NCBI RefSeq assembly: GCF_006715495.1
Contig: NZ_VFNI01000004.1
Location: 67,013 to 131,012 of the forward strand
From: Herbaspirillum sp. SJZ106
Lineage (GTDB): Bacteria; Pseudomonadota; Gammaproteobacteria; Burkholderiales; Burkholderiaceae_D
Direction of reading: 5' to 3'
Length of the DNA stretch: 64,000 nucleotides
Positions 25,671 through 34,332 of the stretch are shown here, one piece after another (within the stretch, counting starts at the first letter, position 1; each line of letters begins with the position of its first letter). The translations under genes were made by a program, and so were the position numbers. The notes below the pieces were generated by a model. That model was not told where the DNA came from. It ran no database searches and saw nothing but the letters and a program-made list of their open reading frames with translations.

Positions 25671-27923
25671 ATGGTTTCAGTGGCAACCATACCGGGCGAA
25701 GGCCTGGCAGCGATCACCGCCGGTCTGGGGGCCGACGATGCCGCGCGCGTGGCGCAGGCGCTGGCCGAGGTCGAGCCCCTGTATGCGGATAAGCAGATCC
25801 TGTCGGGCCAGAACGCACTGCAGTTCGTGTTCTCGGTGGCGTCGGTGCTGACCGCCTTGAATGCGGACGCGCAGACGCGCATTGCCGGGCTGCTGTTCGA
25901 AGCGCAGATGCTGCATCCCGGGCTGGAAGAAAAGTGGGAAGAGCGCTTCGGCAAGGAAACTGCCGACCTGGTCGGCAGCGTGCGCCAGCTGATGCGTTTC
26001 CATAGCCTGACCTTCCAGCCGCCGCAGCAGGAAGTCCTGCGCGGGAAGAATGCCGCGCAGCAGGCCGCCGCCCAGGTCGAAACGCTGCGCAAGATGCTGC
26101 TGGCGATGGCTTCCGACATGCGTGCCGTACTGGTGCGCCTGGCTTCCCGCGTGGCGACCTTGCGCTATTTTGCCGAGACCAAGCAGGAAAACGAGAGCAG
26201 CCGCCAATACGCGCGCCAAACCTTCGATCTCTATGCGCCGCTGGCCAACCGGCTTGGCATCTGGCAGCTCAAGTGGGAGCTGGAAGACTTGTCTTTCCGC
26301 TTCCTGGAGCCGGCCACCTACAAGCGCATCGCCAAGATGCTGGAAGAGAAGCGGCTAGAGCGCGAACAGTTCGTGGCCAGCGCGATCGCCCGTTTGCGCT
26401 CGGAGCTCGCATCGCAGGATATCAAGGCCGAAGTCAGCGGCCGGCCCAAGCACATTTACAGCATCTGGAACAAGATGCGCGGCAAGGCGATCGACTTTTC
26501 GGAGCTCTATGATGTGCGCGCGTTCCGGGTGATCGTCGACGACGTCAAGACCTGCTATACGGTGCTGGGCATCGTGCACGATATCTGGACGCCGATTCCC
26601 GAGGAGTTCGACGACTATATTTCCCGCCCCAAGCAAAACGGCTACCAGTCCTTGCACACGGTCGTGGTGGCCGAGGACGGCCGGGCGCTGGAAGTGCAGA
26701 TCCGTACCCATGAGATGCACCATTTTGCCGAATACGGCGTGGCGGCGCACTGGCGTTACAAGGAAAGCGGCGGTTCAAATTTCTCCGCGCAAAAGTACGA
26801 CGAGAAAATCGCGTGGCTGCGCCAGCTGCTGGCCTGGAAATCCGAGGTCACCGACGCCGTGGTGGACCAGGATGAGGTACGCCGCGACTGGGTGGAAAAA
26901 CTCAAGGCGACCACGCTTGACGAACGCATCTATGTGTTGACGCCGCAGGCGCGGGTGATCGAGCTGCCCAACGGCGCCACGCCGATCGATTTCGCCTACC
27001 ACTTGCACAGCGATGTCGGCCACCGTTGCCGCGGCGCGCGGGTGGATGGCGTGATGGTGCCGCTGAACACGCCGTTGAAGAACGGCCAGACGGTGGAGAT
27101 CATTACCGTCAAGAGCGGCCCGGGCGTCGGGCCGTCGCGCGACTGGTTGAGTCCGGGTTATGCGGCGAGCTCGCGCACCCGTTCCAAGGTGCGCGCCTGG
27201 TTCAATGCGATCGAGCAGCAAGAGACCTTGTCGGTGGGCCGCGGCCTGCTGGAAAAGACCTTGCAGCGCGAGGGCAAGACCGCGGTCAACCTGGAAGAAC
27301 TGGCCCAGAAACTGGGCTTCGCCAAGGTGGATGACCTGTGCCTGTCGCTGGGCAAGGATGAGTTCAGCCTGCGCCACGTCGAGCAGGCGCTGCACGACGC
27401 CGAAGCCAAGAAGCCGGAGATCGACGACGAGGCTGCGATTACCCGCAAGAGCCGCGCATCGAGCATCGTGCAAGGCGCCAAGTCCGGCGTGCTGGTGGTT
27501 GGCACGGATGGTTTGCTGACCCAACTGGCACGCTGCTGCAAGCCGGCGCCGCCGGATCCGATCGCCGGTTTCGTCACGCGCGGCAAGGGCGTGTCGATCC
27601 ACCGCGCGAGCTGCAAGAACTTCGCCGAGATGAGTTCCCATGCGCCTGAGCGCGTGATCCAGACGACCTGGGGAGCGCCGGCCAAGGATACGGTCTATCC
27701 GGTCGATATCTTTGTGCTGGCCAATGACCGGCAGGGCTTGCTGCGCGATATTTCGGATATCTTCCTGCGCGACAAAATCAATGTGATCGGCGTGAGCACG
27801 CAAAGCGCGCGCGGCCATGCGCGCATGGCCTTTACCGCCGAAATCGCTTCGACCGAACAACTGCAGAAGGCCTTGGCGGTGATTCGGGAGGTAAAGGGCG
27901 TCATTGAGGTGAAGCGGCAATAG
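25671..27923 (+). CDS. relA: GTP pyrophosphokinase RelA (synthetase-only type)
   Basis: Ribosome-associated (p)ppGpp synthetase of the stringent response. The 750-residue protein has a pseudo-hydrolase region lacking the HD motif (LLFEAQMLHPG where SpoT has a His-Asp pair). The synthetase domain follows with VSGRPKHIYSIWNKM, YDVRAFRVIV and EFDDYISRPKQNGYQSLH. The acidic EFDD (ExDD) is the motif of RelA rather than bifunctional SpoT enzymes (RxKD). Next come a TGS domain (ERIYVLTPQARVIELPNGAT), a Cys-containing zinc-finger region (LARCCKPAPPDPI) and a C-terminal ACT domain (NDRQGLLRDISDIFLRDKIN). Confidence 0.96.
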   Translation: MVSVATIPGEGLAAITAGLGADDAARVAQALAEVEPLYADKQILSGQNALQFVFSVASVLTALNADAQTRIAGLLFEAQMLHPGLEEKWEERFGKETADLVGSVRQLMRFHSLTFQPPQQEVLRGKNAAQQAAAQVETLRKMLLAMASDMRAVLVRLASRVATLRYFAETKQENESSRQYARQTFDLYAPLANRLGIWQLKWELEDLSFRFLEPATYKRIAKMLEEKRLEREQFVASAIARLRSELASQDIKAEVSGRPKHIYSIWNKMRGKAIDFSELYDVRAFRVIVDDVKTCYTVLGIVHDIWTPIPEEFDDYISRPKQNGYQSLHTVVVAEDGRALEVQIRTHEMHHFAEYGVAAHWRYKESGGSNFSAQKYDEKIAWLRQLLAWKSEVTDAVVDQDEVRRDWVEKLKATTLDERIYVLTPQARVIELPNGATPIDFAYHLHSDVGHRCRGARVDGVMVPLNTPLKNGQTVEIITVKSGPGVGPSRDWLSPGYAASSRTRSKVRAWFNAIEQQETLSVGRGLLEKTLQREGKTAVNLEELAQKLGFAKVDDLCLSLGKDEFSLRHVEQALHDAEAKKPEIDDEAAITRKSRASSIVQGAKSGVLVVGTDGLLTQLARCCKPAPPDPIAGFVTRGKGVSIHRASCKNFAEMSSHAPERVIQTTWGAPAKDTVYPVDIFVLANDRQGLLRDISDIFLRDKINVIGVSTQSARGHARMAFTAEIASTEQLQKALAVIREVKGVIEVKRQ

Positions 27924-27943
27924 ATGTGTGCAGGGAAGTGGGC

Positions 27944-27983
27944 CGGAACTGCCCGCGCGCATGCATGCGCGTTGGCAGTTCCG
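27944..27983 (+). terminator. Long hairpin after relA
   Basis: CGGAACTGCC at 27944 pairs with GGCAGTTCCG ending at 27983. The inner bases extend the stem (CGCGCATG/CATGCGCG), giving about 18 of 20 matched pairs. There is no T tract, so it is a probable transcript end or stabiliser. Confidence 0.55.
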
Positions 27984-28047
27984 TCGCCGTGGTGCGCAAA
28001 GGCATGGCCGGATGAGAAAAATATTTCAGGTTTTTTCTTTTACCCCT

Positions 28048-28075
28048 TTGCAAATTTTAAAAAGCCACCTATAAT
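28048..28075 (+). promoter_or_regulatory. Promoter of tRNA-Val
   Basis: TTGCAA (28048-28053) and TATAAT (28070-28075) with a 16-bp spacer, 14 bp before the tRNA. Confidence 0.8.
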
Positions 28076-28089
28076 CTCGCTTCTTCGTT

Positions 28090-28166
28090 AGGCGCGTAGC
28101 TCAGCTGGTTAGAGCACTACCTTGACATGGTAGGGGTCGTTGGTTCGAGTCCAATCGTGCCTACCA
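28090..28166 (+). tRNA. tRNA-Val (GAC)
   Basis: A 77-nt cloverleaf: acceptor AGGCGCG/CGTGCCT, anticodon arm CTACC-TTGACAT-GGTAG (anticodon GAC), T loop TTCGAGT, and encoded CCA. Confidence 0.96.
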
Positions 28167-28528
28167 ATTCTTCTGATGGTTCAGTCGAGTTGGGCAGCGA
28201 AGTCAAACTGAAATGGAAGCGCGTTCGCGGCTTCCATTTTTGTTTTCCGCCCTCCGTTTTTACTTTTCCCTGGTTTTTGATTCGGCGTGTATGTTTGCTT
28301 CGCGTGGGATGCGTGCGGCCGGAGGGGTGCAAGGCCGGCTTGGGTATTGGCCTGGCGCATGAGATTGGCTGCCGGATGGCGCGCTTGCAGTTCATGCTGA
28401 TGTAAATATTGGTGATTATTATTTTGCTGTATTGCGGAAACTTTTTAAAAATGTTTTAAACTTGAGGCTAAGTTTTTTCTTGCTCTTTCTCTTCAGGTTT
28501 TATCTTTATTACAGGCGTTCGATTACCT
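28167..28528 (+). terminator. Spacer with the tRNA-Val terminator (28211-28243)
   Basis: 362 bp without a recognised gene. AAATGGAAGC (28211-28220) pairs with GCTTCCATTT (28230-28239), followed by more T, forming the tRNA terminator. The part from about 28395 to the cheY start is AT-rich and should hold the cheY promoter, but no consensus sigma-70 or sigma-28 element stands out. Confidence 0.75.
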
Positions 28529-28936
28529 ATGGCTGCAGATGATCAGTATTTCCTCGTGGTTGATGACTTTTCAACAATGCGGCGCATCGTTAGCGGATTG
28601 CTGAAAGAGTTGGAGTACAGCAAGATTGTCGAGGCCGATGACGGTTCTTCTGCCATGAAGGTGCTGGAGGCGGGCGCCTTGCCGGTGACTTTTGTGCTTA
28701 CCGACTGGAACATGCCGGTAATGGACGGCTTGACGCTGCTCAAGAAGATCCGTTCGACGCCGTCGCTGAGCCATCTGCCGGTGCTGATGATTACCGCGGA
28801 GGCCAAGAAGGAGAATATCGTCGAGGCCGCGCAGTCGGGCGCCGATGGTTATATCGTCAAGCCTTTTAATGCGGCGACTTTGAAGGAAAAGATCGAAAAG
28901 ATTCTGGCGCGGCGCGCCAATCTGGAAAAGACATAA
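28529..28936 (+). CDS. CheY-type single-domain response regulator
   Basis: A 135-residue receiver domain without an output domain. It has the acid pair [12 protein letters not shown], the phosphoacceptor Asp in [12 protein letters not shown], the switch Thr in [13 protein letters not shown] and the Lys in [12 protein letters not shown]. The residues around the phosphorylation site and the KPFNAATL segment are those of true flagellar CheY proteins. It lies alone, away from any cheA or flagellar gene in this window, so it is either an orphan CheY or serves another kinase. Confidence 0.9.
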   Translation: MAADDQYFLVVDDFSTMRRIVSGLLKELEYSKIVEADDGSSAMKVLEAGALPVTFVLTDWNMPVMDGLTLLKKIRSTPSLSHLPVLMITAEAKKENIVEAAQSGADGYIVKPFNAATLKEKIEKILARRANLEKT

Positions 28937-28962
28937 GCGGAAAAGGTATTTCCCCTTGAATG

Positions 28963-28992
28963 AAAAACGGCATCCTGATGGATGCCGTTTTT
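28963..28992. terminator. Terminator between cheY-like gene and convergent small gene
   Basis: AAAAACGGCATCC / GGATGCCGTTTTT around TGAT, with A and T tracts on the two sides, usable from both strands. Confidence 0.92.
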
Positions 28993-29029
28993 CATGTGCG
29001 CGCCGGTTCGGTGTGTCGAAAGGGCGGCG

Positions 29030-29221
29030 TTAATCCTGTTTGAGCCCGAAATAGGGGAGGATGTCGCCGCGCGTCCACGATTTGATTTCGTCGCCGTTGA
29101 GCAGCACCCGGTATTCCTGGTGGCGCATGCCGTCGTCCAGTTCCACGGTGCGGCTTTGCAGCGTGTATTCAACGTTGTTGATGACGGTAGGGTGTTCGAT
29201 GCAATTGCGTTCGTTTGCCAT
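29030..29221 (-). CDS. Small conserved hypothetical protein
   Basis: A 63-residue product (MANERNCIEHPTVINNVEY ... GDILPYFGLKQD) rich in polar and beta-forming residues. It has no signal peptide and no domain that I can name. The ATG at 29221 is preceded on its strand by TGGAGAATCGC, a plausible ribosome-binding site. It converges on the CheY-like gene with a shared terminator. Its function is unknown. Confidence 0.65.
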   Translation of the reverse strand: MANERNCIEHPTVINNVEYTLQSRTVELDDGMRHQEYRVLLNGDEIKSWTRGDILPYFGLKQD

Positions 29222-29478
29222 GATGCGATTCTCCATAATCCATCGAAATCCTAGCATGAGGATGGGGATAAATTGATGACACGTGGCTCGTTGGCGGCAT
29301 ATTTGCATTTGTAAGGCGAGTCAGGCGGCCGGTTTTTTGCGTGATCCTCCTGCCGGGAGGCGGCGTGATCGATAGTTTCGTCTGCATGTGACTGCGCGTA
29401 CTTGGAAACAGTGTTGTTTTTCTGTTATCCATGTTGACCGCGGCAAAAGGAAGATCCGGTGGGGCGGATAAATTAATT

Positions 29479-29487
29479 TGCTATAAT
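29479..29487 (+). promoter_or_regulatory. Extended -10 promoter of the thrS operon
   Basis: TGCTATAAT (TGn plus a perfect TATAAT at 29482-29487), about 100 bp before the candidate leader peptide. The -35 match is poor, as is usual for extended -10 promoters. The stretch 29222-29478 holds no gene that I recognise. Confidence 0.6.
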
Positions 29488-29589
29488 TTCGGCTTGCGCT
29501 GGCTGTCGTCCTGGAAAGTTGAAAAGGCGGCAATGCGGCATGGCGATGGATCCACAACATTCTGTAAGAGCGAGAAAGGCAAACCGGTT

Positions 29590-29631
29590 ATGACACCGCG
29601 AACTACCACCGAGTTTTTTGCGCGACGCTAG
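29590..29631 (+). CDS. Candidate Thr-rich leader peptide of thrS
   Basis: A 13-residue frame MTPRTTTEFFARR with four Thr codons, three of them consecutive (ACT ACC ACC). An AAAGG lies 10 bases upstream. It ends 22 bases before an intrinsic terminator, and thrS starts 67 bases after the terminator. This is the layout of classical amino-acid attenuation. Low charged tRNA-Thr would stall ribosomes on the Thr codons and prevent terminator formation. The interpretation is inferred from the sequence. I do not recall a named leader at this locus. Confidence 0.55.
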   Translation: MTPRTTTEFFARR

Positions 29632-29653
29632 TCGGGTTCTTTTTCGTTTTCTG

Positions 29654-29682
29654 AAAAAGCGCGGCTGGTCCGCGTTTTTTTT
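29654..29682 (+). terminator. Intrinsic terminator (attenuator) upstream of thrS
   Basis: AAAAAGCGCGG (29654-29664) pairs with CCGCG plus a run of T (29670-29682) around CTGGT. A competing pairing, CTTTTTC (29639-29645) with GAAAAAG (29653-29659), would occupy the base of the 5' arm and could act as antiterminator (inference). Confidence 0.85.
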
Positions 29683-29749
29683 CGTCCGTCATTTCGACAT
29701 CAATACCCTAATCAGGCAAGGCAGCGCGGCTGCCGACATGGAGTGCTAA

Positions 29750-31657
29750 ATGGTTTCAGTTCGTCTTCCCGATGGTTCGCAACGCCAATTCGATGGCCCG
29801 GTGACAGTGGCACAGGTCGCCGCCAATATCGGCGCCGGCCTGGCCAAGGCCGCGCTGGCCGGCCGTATCGACGGCAAGCTGGTCGATACCTCGTATCTGA
29901 TCGACAAGGATTCCGACCTCGCCATCGTGACCGACAAGGATGCGGACGGCCTGGAAGTGATCCGCCACTCGACCGCCCACTTGCTGGCCTACGCGGTCAA
30001 GGAGTTGTTTCCCGACGCGCAGGTGACCATCGGCCCGGTGATCGACAACGGGTTCTACTACGACTTCTCGTACAAGCGTCCTTTCACGCCGGACGACCTG
30101 GCCGCCATCGAAAAGAAGATGGCCGAGCTGGCCAAGAAGGATGAGCCGGTGACCCGCAAGGTATTGCCGCGCGACGAAGCGGTGGCTTACTTCAAGTCGA
30201 TCGGCGAGGACTACAAGGCGGAAATCATCGCGTCCATTCCGCAAAACGAGGATGTGTCGCTATACACCGAAGGCAGCTTCACCGACCTGTGCCGGGGCCC
30301 GCACGTGCCCTCTACCGGCAAGCTCAAGGTATTCAAGCTGATGAAGCTGGCCGGCGCTTACTGGCGCGGCGACTCCAACAACGAGATGCTGCAGCGTGTC
30401 TACGGCACCGCCTGGGCCAAGAAGGAAGACCAGGAAGCCTACCTGCACATGCTGGAAGAGGCCGAGAAGCGCGACCACCGCAAACTCGGTCGCGCCCTGG
30501 ACCTGTTCCATTTCCAGGACGAGGCGCCGGGCCTGATCTTCTGGCACCCCAAGGGCTGGTCGATCTGGCAACAGGTCGAGCAATACATGCGCCGGGTCTA
30601 CCAGGATAGCGGCTACCAGGAAGTGAAGGCGCCGCAGATCCTGGATCGCTCGCTGTGGGAAAAGACCGGTCACTGGGATAACTACCGTGAAAACATGTTC
30701 ACCACCGAGTCGGAGAACCGCGCCTATGCGCTGAAGCCGATGAATTGCCCGGGCCATATCCAGATCTTCAACTCTGGCCTGCACAGCTACCGCGATTTGC
30801 CGCTGCGTTACGGCGAATTCGGTCAATGCCACCGCAACGAGCCTTCCGGCGCGCTGCACGGCATGATGCGCGTGCGCGGCTTTACCCAGGATGACGGCCA
30901 CATCTTCTGTACCGAAGACCAGGTGCAGGAAGAGGTAGCGGCCTTCAACCAGGTGGTGCGCGAGGTGTATGACAACTTCGGTTTCAAGGAGGTGGCGGTC
31001 AAGCTGGCCCTGCGCCCGGAAAAGCGCATCGGCGCCGAAGAGGTCTGGGACAAGGCGGAAAACGCGCTGCGTGAAGCCATCCGCGCATCCGGTTCGGAGT
31101 GGGAAGAGCTGCCGGGCGAGGGGGCTTTCTATGGCCCCAAGATCGAATACCACCTGAAGGACTCGATCGGCCGTTCCTGGCAGTGCGGCACCATGCAGGT
31201 CGATTTCTCGATGCCGGCGCGCCTGGGCGCGGAATATGTCACGGAAGACAACGGTCGCAAGGTGCCGGTCATGCTGCATCGGGCGATCGTCGGTTCGCTG
31301 GAGCGTTTCATCGCGATCCTGATCGAAAACCACGCCGGCGCCATGCCGCTGTGGCTCGCTCCGGTGCAGGTTGTTGTCCTGAATATTTCCGACGCGCAAG
31401 CCGATTACGTGAAGAACGTTGCACAAACGCTGAAAAAACAAGGGTTTAGGGTAGAGACCGATTTGCGTAACGAAAAGATTACCTATAAAATACGGCAGCA
31501 TTCTATTCAGAAGCCGCCCTATATTCTGGTTGTCGGCGATAAAGAACGGGATGCAAACACAGTGGCCGTGCGTGCGCGGGGCAATGTCGATCTGGGCGTA
31601 ATGTCCATCGACACCTTGGTGGAGCGCCTCAAGACTGAGGTCGACACCAAAGCCTGA
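29750..31657 (+). CDS. thrS: Threonyl-tRNA synthetase
   Basis: Charges tRNA-Thr. The 635-residue protein has an N-terminal TGS domain (residues 1-60), the editing domain with [16 protein letters not shown], the class II catalytic core ([40 protein letters not shown]), and the C-terminal anticodon-binding domain ([19 protein letters not shown]). Length is normal. It heads the conserved thrS-infC-rpmI-rplT-pheS-pheT order, behind a Thr-codon leader and terminator. A hairpin GGGAAGC/GCTTCCC (31661-31678) lies between it and infC. Confidence 0.98.
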   Translation: MVSVRLPDGSQRQFDGPVTVAQVAANIGAGLAKAALAGRIDGKLVDTSYLIDKDSDLAIVTDKDADGLEVIRHSTAHLLAYAVKELFPDAQVTIGPVIDNGFYYDFSYKRPFTPDDLAAIEKKMAELAKKDEPVTRKVLPRDEAVAYFKSIGEDYKAEIIASIPQNEDVSLYTEGSFTDLCRGPHVPSTGKLKVFKLMKLAGAYWRGDSNNEMLQRVYGTAWAKKEDQEAYLHMLEEAEKRDHRKLGRALDLFHFQDEAPGLIFWHPKGWSIWQQVEQYMRRVYQDSGYQEVKAPQILDRSLWEKTGHWDNYRENMFTTESENRAYALKPMNCPGHIQIFNSGLHSYRDLPLRYGEFGQCHRNEPSGALHGMMRVRGFTQDDGHIFCTEDQVQEEVAAFNQVVREVYDNFGFKEVAVKLALRPEKRIGAEEVWDKAENALREAIRASGSEWEELPGEGAFYGPKIEYHLKDSIGRSWQCGTMQVDFSMPARLGAEYVTEDNGRKVPVMLHRAIVGSLERFIAILIENHAGAMPLWLAPVQVVVLNISDAQADYVKNVAQTLKKQGFRVETDLRNEKITYKIRQHSIQKPPYILVVGDKERDANTVAVRARGNVDLGVMSIDTLVERLKTEVDTKA

Positions 31658-31729
31658 ACGGGGAAGCGGAAGCTTCCCTCCCAGCGCAACCGCACGGCTT
31701 AATTTATTGGATTTGAAAAGGATACTGCA

Positions 31730-32251
31730 ATAGCTACTGACAAGTCGCATCGCCTGAATCGCGAAATCACAGCGCCGGAAGTGCGCTTATCGGGCGTCAA
31801 TAACGAGCCGCTGGGCATCGTCAGTTTGGCTGAAGCCTTGCGTTTGTCGGAAGAGGCTGAAGTGGATCTGGTGGAAATCGCACCGACTGCGCAACCCCCG
31901 GTTTGCCGCCTGATGGATTACGGCAAGTTCAAGTACCAGGAGCAGAAGAAGGCCCACGAAGCCAAGCTCAAGCAGAAGGTCATCCAGGTCAAGGAAGTCA
32001 AGTTCCGCCCGGGTACCGATGATGGCGATTACAACATCAAGCTGCGTAACCTGACCAAGTTTCTGGAAGAAGGCGACAAGACCAAGATCACGCTGCGTTT
32101 CCGCGGCCGTGAGATGGCGCACCAGGAAATCGGCATGCGCATGCTGGAGCGCTTGAAGGCAGACCTGGAGCCGTACGGCCAGGTCGAGCAGTTCCCCAAG
32201 ATGGAAGGCCGCCAGATGATCATGGTGCTGGCGCCCAAGAAAAAGAAGTAA
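31730..32251 (+). CDS. infC: Translation initiation factor IF-3 with AUA start codon
   Basis: IF-3 binds the 30S subunit, discriminates start codons and blocks subunit joining. The frame begins with ATA at 31730, preceded by AAAAGGA at 7-base spacing, followed by [19 protein letters not shown], the conserved IF-3 N terminus. This gives 173 residues ending in VLAPKKKK. The first ATG/GTG/TTG-type start downstream would delete this conserved segment. IF-3 rejects non-canonical starts, so infC genes with AUU or similar codons are autoregulated (established for E. coli infC), and AUA fits that logic. An in-frame ATT at 31706 is a less likely alternative. Confidence 0.92.
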   Translation: MATDKSHRLNREITAPEVRLSGVNNEPLGIVSLAEALRLSEEAEVDLVEIAPTAQPPVCRLMDYGKFKYQEQKKAHEAKLKQKVIQVKEVKFRPGTDDGDYNIKLRNLTKFLEEGDKTKITLRFRGREMAHQEIGMRMLERLKADLEPYGQVEQFPKMEGRQMIMVLAPKKKK

Positions 32252-32486
32252 GTCGAGGTTTGCCGTATCCGGATGGCGTCTGCCGATGCCATCCGCGCTG
32301 TGAAAGCAGCGCAGTGCAGGGCCGACAAAGGATTTGCCTGTTGCAGTCAAATGCGATGGGCAAAAGCAGCGGCGGGTGGAATACCCTCCGCTGTCAAATA
32401 AGTGAGAGCAGGCATCAAAGAGCAGCGAGCATTGCTGCCACCTGCAATCATCAAAAAATGGAGCTGTCCGCAAGGACAGAGTTGCT

Positions 32487-32684
32487 ATGCCTAAGATGAA
32501 ATCGAAGAGCAGCGCGAAGAAGCGTTTTCGCGTGCGCCCGGGCGGTACCGTCAAGCGCGGTCAAGCCTTCAAGCGTCACATCCTGACCAAGAAGACCACC
32601 AAGAACAAGCGTCAACTGCGCGGTACCGAGGGCGTCCATGAGACGAACCTGAATTCCGTTCGCGCAATGCTGCCGTTCGCTTAA
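32487..32684 (+). CDS. rpmI: 50S ribosomal protein L35
   Basis: A 65-residue, very basic protein beginning [20 protein letters not shown], the L35 signature, with [16 protein letters not shown] in the middle. It lies 235 bp after infC and 25 bp before rplT. The 235-bp spacer contains no gene that I recognise. Confidence 0.98.
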   Translation: MPKMKSKSSAKKRFRVRPGGTVKRGQAFKRHILTKKTTKNKRQLRGTEGVHETNLNSVRAMLPFA

Positions 32685-32709
32685 CCTCACACTCAATTAA
32701 GGAGCTACT

Positions 32710-33072
32710 ATGCCTAGAGTCAAACGTGGGGTAACAGCGCGTGCCCGTCACAAGAAAGTCCTCGCCCTGGCCAAGGGTTACCGCGGTCGCCGCAAAAACG
32801 TCTACCGTATCGCCAAGCAAGCAGTCATGCGCGCTGGCCAATACGCGTACCGTGACCGCCGTAACAAGAAGCGCGTGTTCCGCGCCCTGTGGATCGCCCG
32901 TATCAACGCCGCTGCCCGTCAGCATGGCGTGACCTACAGCGTGTTCATGAACGGCCTGAAGAAAGCCTCGATCGAACTGGACCGCAAGGTTCTGGCCGAC
33001 ATGGCTGTCACCGACAAGGCAGCATTCGCCGCCATCGTCAACCAGGTGAAGGCCAACATCGCTGCCGCCTAA
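32710..33072 (+). CDS. rplT: 50S ribosomal protein L20
   Basis: A 120-residue basic protein starting [17 protein letters not shown], with [17 protein letters not shown] and [21 protein letters not shown], as in the L20 family. It binds 23S rRNA early in 50S assembly, and in enterobacteria it represses its own operon. It follows an AAGGAGC ribosome-binding site. Confidence 0.98.
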   Translation: MPRVKRGVTARARHKKVLALAKGYRGRRKNVYRIAKQAVMRAGQYAYRDRRNKKRVFRALWIARINAAARQHGVTYSVFMNGLKKASIELDRKVLADMAVTDKAAFAAIVNQVKANIAAA

Positions 33073-33160
33073 ATCGTCAGCGTGTTTGCGGCCGCCGGCC
33101 GCTTCTACGTCAAGTACAGCAGCCGGCGCTGCAATCCTGCGGGGCAAAGGTGAAATACCG

Positions 33161-33253
33161 ATGCCCCGTATGTTTTTGATCCGCCGCTTGGTGGATCTTC
33201 TTCTTTTCGACTTCGTCGTCGGATTTTCGATTGGAGCGAGACTTACCGCATGA
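33161..33253 (+). CDS. Candidate Phe-containing leader mini-gene overlapping pheS
   Basis: A 30-residue frame ([20 protein letters not shown]...) with four Phe codons, preceded by AAAGGTG at 8-base spacing. It ends in an ATGA overlap with the pheS start. A hairpin GATCCGCC/GGTGGATC (33178-33197) followed by TTCTTCTTTT lies inside it. E. coli pheST has a Phe-rich leader (pheM) at the same place, so attenuation or translational coupling of pheS is plausible. This one is longer and less Phe-dense, and its status as a gene is uncertain. Confidence 0.4.
   Translation: MPRMFLIRRLVDLLLFDFVVGFSIGARLTA
33178..33207 (+). terminator. Terminator-like hairpin between rplT and pheS
   Basis: GATCCGCC (33178-33185) pairs with GGTGGATC (33190-33197; one G-U pair) around GCTT and is followed by TTCTTCTTTT. 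It could partially terminate transcription after the ribosomal genes, or act as attenuator for pheST. Confidence 0.6.
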
Positions 33254-34266
33254 ATCCCCTAGACCAACTTGTGGCACAGGCGCAGAGCGATTTTGCCGCC
33301 GCGACCGACGCTGCCGCACTGGAAAACGCCAAGGCAAAATATCTGGGCAAGACCGGCCAGATCACCGAGCAGATGAAGGGGCTGGGCAAGCTGGCCCCTG
33401 AGGAACGCAAGGCGCAGGGGGCGATCATCAATGTCGCCAAGGAACAGATCGAAAACGCGCTGACCGCACGCCGTGACGAACTGTCCAACGCGCAGATGCA
33501 GGCGCGCCTGAATGCGGAAGCCATCGACGTCACGCTGCCGGGCCGCGGCCGCGGCGTGGGCGGGATCCACCCGGTGATGCGCTCGTGGCAGCGCGTCGAG
33601 GAAATCTTCCGCTCGATCGGCTTCGACGTGGCCGACGGTCCCGAGATCGAAACCGACTGGACCAATTTCACCGCACTGAACAGCCCGGAAAACCATCCCG
33701 CGCGTTCGATGCAGGATACCTTCTACATCGAAGGCAACGACACGCAGGGCAAGCCCTTGCTGCTGCGTACCCACACCAGCCCGATGCAAGTGCGCTACGC
33801 GCGCATGAACAAGCCGCCGATCAAGGTGATCGCGCCGGGCCGGACCTACCGCGTCGACAGCGATGCCACCCACTCGCCGATGTTCCACCAGGTCGAAGGC
33901 CTGTGGATCGCCGAGGACATCAGCTTCGCCGACCTGAAGGGCGTCTACCTCAACTTCGTCAAGGCCTTCTTTGAGACCGACGACCTGCAGGTGCGTTTCC
34001 GCCCGTCCTATTTCCCGTTCACCGAACCCTCGGCCGAAATCGACATCGCCTTCGGCAGCGGTCCGTTGAAGGGCCGCTGGCTGGAAGTCTCCGGCGCCGG
34101 CCAGGTACACCCGACCGTGGTGCGCAACATGGGCCTGGATCCCGAGCAATACATCGGTTTCGCGTTCGGCTCCGGCCTTGAGCGCCTGACCATGCTGCGC
34201 TATGGGATCAACGACCTGCGCCTGTTCTACGAAGGCGACCTGCGTTTCCTCAAGCAATTCAATTAA
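33250..34266 (+). CDS. pheS: Phenylalanyl-tRNA synthetase alpha subunit
   Basis: Catalytic subunit of the alpha2-beta2 enzyme. The 338-residue protein has the N-terminal coiled-coil arm that binds tRNA (about residues 1-85), then the class II core with [40 protein letters not shown] and [18 protein letters not shown]. Length is typical. It is followed by pheT after 66 bp. Confidence 0.98.
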   Translation: MNPLDQLVAQAQSDFAAATDAAALENAKAKYLGKTGQITEQMKGLGKLAPEERKAQGAIINVAKEQIENALTARRDELSNAQMQARLNAEAIDVTLPGRGRGVGGIHPVMRSWQRVEEIFRSIGFDVADGPEIETDWTNFTALNSPENHPARSMQDTFYIEGNDTQGKPLLLRTHTSPMQVRYARMNKPPIKVIAPGRTYRVDSDATHSPMFHQVEGLWIAEDISFADLKGVYLNFVKAFFETDDLQVRFRPSYFPFTEPSAEIDIAFGSGPLKGRWLEVSGAGQVHPTVVRNMGLDPEQYIGFAFGSGLERLTMLRYGINDLRLFYEGDLRFLKQFN

Positions 34267-34332
34267 ACCGATAACGAGCGGCGCCGCCTGCGTGGGCGGC
34301 GCGCGTCCGGCTGATAGCTGAAAGTCTGAATC

